Assembly: GCA_937981305.1 (NCBI GenBank)
Contig: CALJPB010000114.1
Span: forward strand, 1 to 7,382
Direction of reading: 5' to 3'
Source: an uncultured Selenomonas sp.
Lineage (GTDB): Bacteria > Bacillota > Negativicutes > Selenomonadales > Selenomonadaceae
Length of the DNA: 7,382 nt
Below are positions 5,825 to 7,382 of the stretch, piece by piece; position 1 is the stretch's first letter; each line of letters begins with the position of its first letter. Under the pieces are notes generated by a model. It was not told the origin of the DNA. It made no database searches and was given only the letters and a program-made list of their open reading frames with translations. The position numbers and the translations under genes were made by a program.

Positions 5825-6046
5825 GGAAAAATCTCCCTCAATATACACAGCGTTCGAAAGTACTGATACATTCAGCTGCGCCATCTTGACGCAGCTTTTT
5901 GCCCGCACTGTCCCCTCGATCCTCCACATCGCTCTTGTGATCCCTTCGGTTTGTCGCCTTGACCGAACGACAATCCATGCCAAGCGGACGGACTTCGTTT
6001 TATCAGCAATCCCTTTCGTATGGCGGAGTTCGGGCGCGTGGGAAAG
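5825..6046 (-). other. 222-base gap/leader ahead of the HdrB-like gene
   Basis: No gene is supported here. The interval separates two same-strand genes and shows no clear terminator for the upstream DUF554-like gene and no convincing promoter. The two genes may share a transcript. It holds a short perfect hairpin (5874-5896) and a cluster of interleaved 6-base dyads (5945-5973), both listed separately. Confidence 0.5.
5874..5900. other. Short hairpin with T tract in the leader
   Basis: AGCTGCG (5874-5880) and CGCAGCT (5890-5896) form a perfect 7-bp stem with a 9-base loop. On the plus strand the stem runs into five T residues (5896-5900), which looks like a terminator facing away from any plus-strand gene. 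On the minus strand it would be a hairpin in the leader of the HdrB-like gene about 50 bases before its start, preceded by a run of A residues. It may block read-through antisense transcription, shape the leader, or be chance. Confidence 0.4.
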
Positions 6047-6316
6047 CTACATCACGCCCCACACGACGGCGATCACGAGGGCGGGCAGGAAGTTGGCGAC
6101 ACAGATGTAGGGCAGGGTCATGAGGTTCGTGCCGACGGTGAAGATGAGAATGCTGCCCACATAGCCGAGGTTGCTGAGTGCGCCGCCGAGCCCGAGGAAG
6201 ATGACCACGAGCACACACGCACGCATGAGCGTCGCCTGGAAGCGTCCGCCCCCGAGCCCCAGTACGCCGCCGATCAGAACCGCGACCACATTTGCAAGCA
6301 CACCGATTCCCGGCAT
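6047..6316 (-). CDS. Mini DUF554/YqgA-like membrane protein lacking the family's middle
   Basis: The 89-residue product matches both ends of DUF554 (YqgA/YdfK) membrane proteins, which are usually about 230 residues. The start, MPGIGVLANVVAVLIGGVLG, and FLGLGGALSNL (40-50) correspond to the family N-terminus. GYVGSILIFTVGTNLM (51-66) and ICVANFLPALVIAVVW (71-86) correspond to the C-terminus (in E. coli YqgA, as I recall it, AVGGLLLLATGLR and VVNMLPALLLA). About 140 middle residues are absent, with the join near residues 46-52 and the frame kept. Three to four membrane helices remain. The family's function is unknown. The start at 6316 (ATG) has AAAGGA nine bases upstream and matches the family's usual first residues; a TTG at 6334 is less likely. 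A good promoter lies directly upstream, so the gene is probably expressed. It could be a decaying remnant or a true short form. Confidence 0.75.
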   Translation of the reverse strand: MPGIGVLANVVAVLIGGVLGLGGGRFQATLMRACVLVVIFLGLGGALSNLGYVGSILIFTVGTNLMTLPYICVANFLPALVIAVVWGVM

Positions 6317-6346
6317 AGACCCACATCCTTTCAAAGTTGAGAGTTT

Positions 6347-6375
6347 ATTGTACTCCTTTTGGAATGATATGTAAA
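6347..6375 (-). promoter_or_regulatory. Sigma-70-type promoter for the DUF554-like gene
   Basis: On the minus strand TTTACA (6375-6370, five of six) is followed after 17 bases by TACAAT (6352-6347, five of six). Transcription would begin near 6340, leaving a leader of about 24 bases that contains the AAAGGA ribosome binding site. Confidence 0.7.
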
Positions 6376-6421
6376 ATGAAGCACTGTTGTTGGCGGAGCA
6401 TATAGGATAGAGATATTTTAT

Positions 6422-6431
6422 ATGTATACAT
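6422..6431. repeat. 10-bp perfect palindrome between divergent promoters
   Basis: ATGTATACAT is its own reverse complement. It abuts the -35 box of the plus-strand transporter promoter, sharing its first base. That position would suit a regulator's operator, but AT-rich DNA can give such palindromes by chance. Confidence 0.4.
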
Positions 6432-6460
6432 GGACATTTTATGCTTTATCGTGGTAAAAT
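6431..6460 (+). promoter_or_regulatory. Extended -10 promoter for the AGCS transporter gene
   Basis: TGGACA (6431-6436, five of six) is separated by 18 bases from TAAAAT (6455-6460, five of six). A TG dinucleotide one base before the -10 box makes it an extended -10. The predicted transcript starts near 6467, about 52 bases before the ATG at 6519. Confidence 0.72.
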
Positions 6461-6467
6461 ACCCGCA

Positions 6468-6496
6468 TATTTTCATTTTTAGGGAAGATGAAAATA
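6468..6496 (+). promoter_or_regulatory. 9-bp inverted repeat at the start of the transporter leader
   Basis: TATTTTCAT (6468-6476) pairs perfectly with ATGAAAATA (6488-6496) around an 11-base loop. It begins at the predicted transcript start and ends eight bases before the ribosome binding site GAGGGGG (6504-6510). It may be an operator or an RNA hairpin that protects the 5' end or controls ribosome access. No T tract follows, so it is not a terminator. Confidence 0.5.
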
Positions 6497-6518
6497 CAAT
6501 ATTGAGGGGGTATCTGCC

Positions 6519-7382
6519 ATGGACTCATTTCTGCCCATACTGAACGCCATTGACTCATTTCTCTGGGGCGTTCCGCTCATCACGCTGCTCGTCGGGACGG
6601 GCATCCTGCTCACCATCCGCCTCTCGCTCATCCAGGTGGTGCATCTGCCGCGTGCGCTCGGACTGATCCTCCGCGCAAAAAACAGGGGCGCGGGCGACAT
6701 CTCGAGCTTTAAGGCGCTGTGCGTCGCGCTCGCCGCAACGATCGGCACGGGCAACATCGTCGGCGTTGCGACAGCGGTCAAGGTCGGCGGCCCCGGGGCG
6801 ATCTTCTGGATGTGGATGGCGGCGTTCTTCGGCATGGCGACGAAATACGCCGAGGGTCTGCTCGCCGTCAAGTACCGTACGACCGACGCGCACGGCGAGA
6901 TTGCAGGCGGACCGATGTACTACATCCGAAACGGTATGGGAGAGAAATACCGCCCGCTCGCGGGCTTCTTTGCCGTGGCGACCGTCCTCGTCGCCTTCTT
7001 CGGCATCGGCACATTCCCGCAGGTCAACGCCATCGTGGACTCCGTCGAGATCTCCTTTGGCATCTCGCGCGTTGTGACCGACATCGCGCTCACCGTGCTC
7101 ATCGCGGCGATCACTATCGGCGGGCTGCGCAGCATCGCCGAGGTCGCCGCGCGCATCATCCCCTTTATGGCGGTGCTCTACATCGTCATCTGTGCGGGCA
7201 TCATCCTCATGCACATCGGCGAGATCCCTGCGGCAATCGCGCTCATCCTCGACAGCGCCTTCACAGGCACGGCGGCGGCGGGCGGATTCGCCGGCTCGAC
7301 CGTCATGATGGCGATGCAGAACGGCATTGCGCGCGGCGTCTTCTCGAACGAGTCGGGTCTCGGCTCCGCGCCGATTGCGGCG
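6519..7382 (+). CDS. AGCS-family sodium/alanine or glycine symporter (3' partial)
   Basis: An inner-membrane carrier of the alanine or glycine:cation symporter family (AGCS, like AlsT and DagA), which imports small amino acids with sodium. The first 288 residues are present; full members have about 450-490, so roughly a third lies beyond the window. Recognisable segments are GTGILLTIRLSLIQ (26-39), the family core ATIGTGNIVGVATAVKVGGP (73-92), IFWMWMAAFFGMATKYAEGL (95-114), AGGPMYYI (129-136), GTFPQVNAI (164-172), a GGLRSIAEVA loop (201-210) and RGVFSNESGLGSAP (272-285). At least six hydrophobic helices are visible. The start at 6519 has GAGGGGG eight bases upstream and a promoter before it. 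The bases GACTCATTTCT occur twice at a 30-base offset in the first 17 codons (DSFLPILNAI / DSFLWG). Substrate choice cannot be read from the sequence, so I give no symbol. Confidence 0.95.
   Translation, partial: MDSFLPILNAIDSFLWGVPLITLLVGTGILLTIRLSLIQVVHLPRALGLILRAKNRGAGDISSFKALCVALAATIGTGNIVGVATAVKVGGPGAIFWMWMAAFFGMATKYAEGLLAVKYRTTDAHGEIAGGPMYYIRNGMGEKYRPLAGFFAVATVLVAFFGIGTFPQVNAIVDSVEISFGISRVVTDIALTVLIAAITIGGLRSIAEVAARIIPFMAVLYIVICAGIILMHIGEIPAAIALILDSAFTGTAAAGGFAGSTVMMAMQNGIARGVFSNESGLGSAPIAA

Noticed and set aside
5825..5983. N-terminal extension of the HdrB-like protein to 5983
   Set aside because: The conserved part begins at the internal Met at 5824, which has its own ribosome binding site. 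The extension shows no family features.
6555..7214. 219-codon minus-strand frame over the transporter gene
   Set aside because: It is a highly charged Asp/Arg/His-rich sequence with no start signal. The plus strand encodes conserved AGCS motifs over the same bases.

Overview
The window looks like ordinary chromosomal DNA of a GC-rich, double-membraned Firmicute. My best guess is a Negativicute of the Selenomonas type, which is an inference from gene content and not a proven assignment. The supporting signs are strong AGGAGG-type ribosome binding sites, a fused AmmeMemoRadiSam gene, a signal-peptide protein of BamE-like (outer-membrane assembly) fold, and an HdrB-like cysteine-rich protein. 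I see no tRNA, rRNA, CRISPR array, insertion sequence or phage gene. No gene-free stretch exceeds 300 bases.

Layout. (1) Positions 3-1937, plus strand: three genes of unknown function. The first is cut by the window edge and encodes a membrane-anchored protein with a proline-rich stalk and a probable beta-rich C-terminal domain. The second, whose ribosome binding site overlaps the first gene's stop codon, encodes a proline/alanine-rich protein with a C-terminal membrane anchor. The third encodes a small soluble protein. A long hairpin at 1951-1993 ends this run and also serves the convergent operon. (2) Positions 2032-4357, minus strand: a two-gene AmmeMemoRadiSam operon. A Memo-AMMECR1 fusion comes first, followed one base later by the radical SAM partner. 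(3) Positions 4428-5095, plus strand: a promoter, a secreted protein made of two BamE-like repeats, and a terminator whose hairpin lies inside the 3' end of the next, convergent gene. (4) Positions 5051-6375, minus strand: a stand-alone HdrB-like iron-sulfur protein (CCG type), preceded by a 222-base leader and by a promoter-driven, strikingly short DUF554/YqgA-like membrane protein that keeps both ends of the family and lacks its middle. (5) Positions 6431-7382, plus strand: an extended -10 promoter, a leader hairpin and the first 288 codons of an AGCS-family sodium/alanine or glycine symporter, cut by the window edge.

How they fit together. The two Amr genes clearly form one functional unit, with a domain fusion and a stop/start junction; the system's chemistry is not known to me. 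The first two genes probably act together at the envelope, because they are translationally adjacent and have complementary anchors with proline-rich segments. The remaining genes look like independent transcription units. The most unusual items are the internally deleted DUF554 protein, the proline-rich anchored pair, the asymmetric CCG protein and the overlapping terminator.
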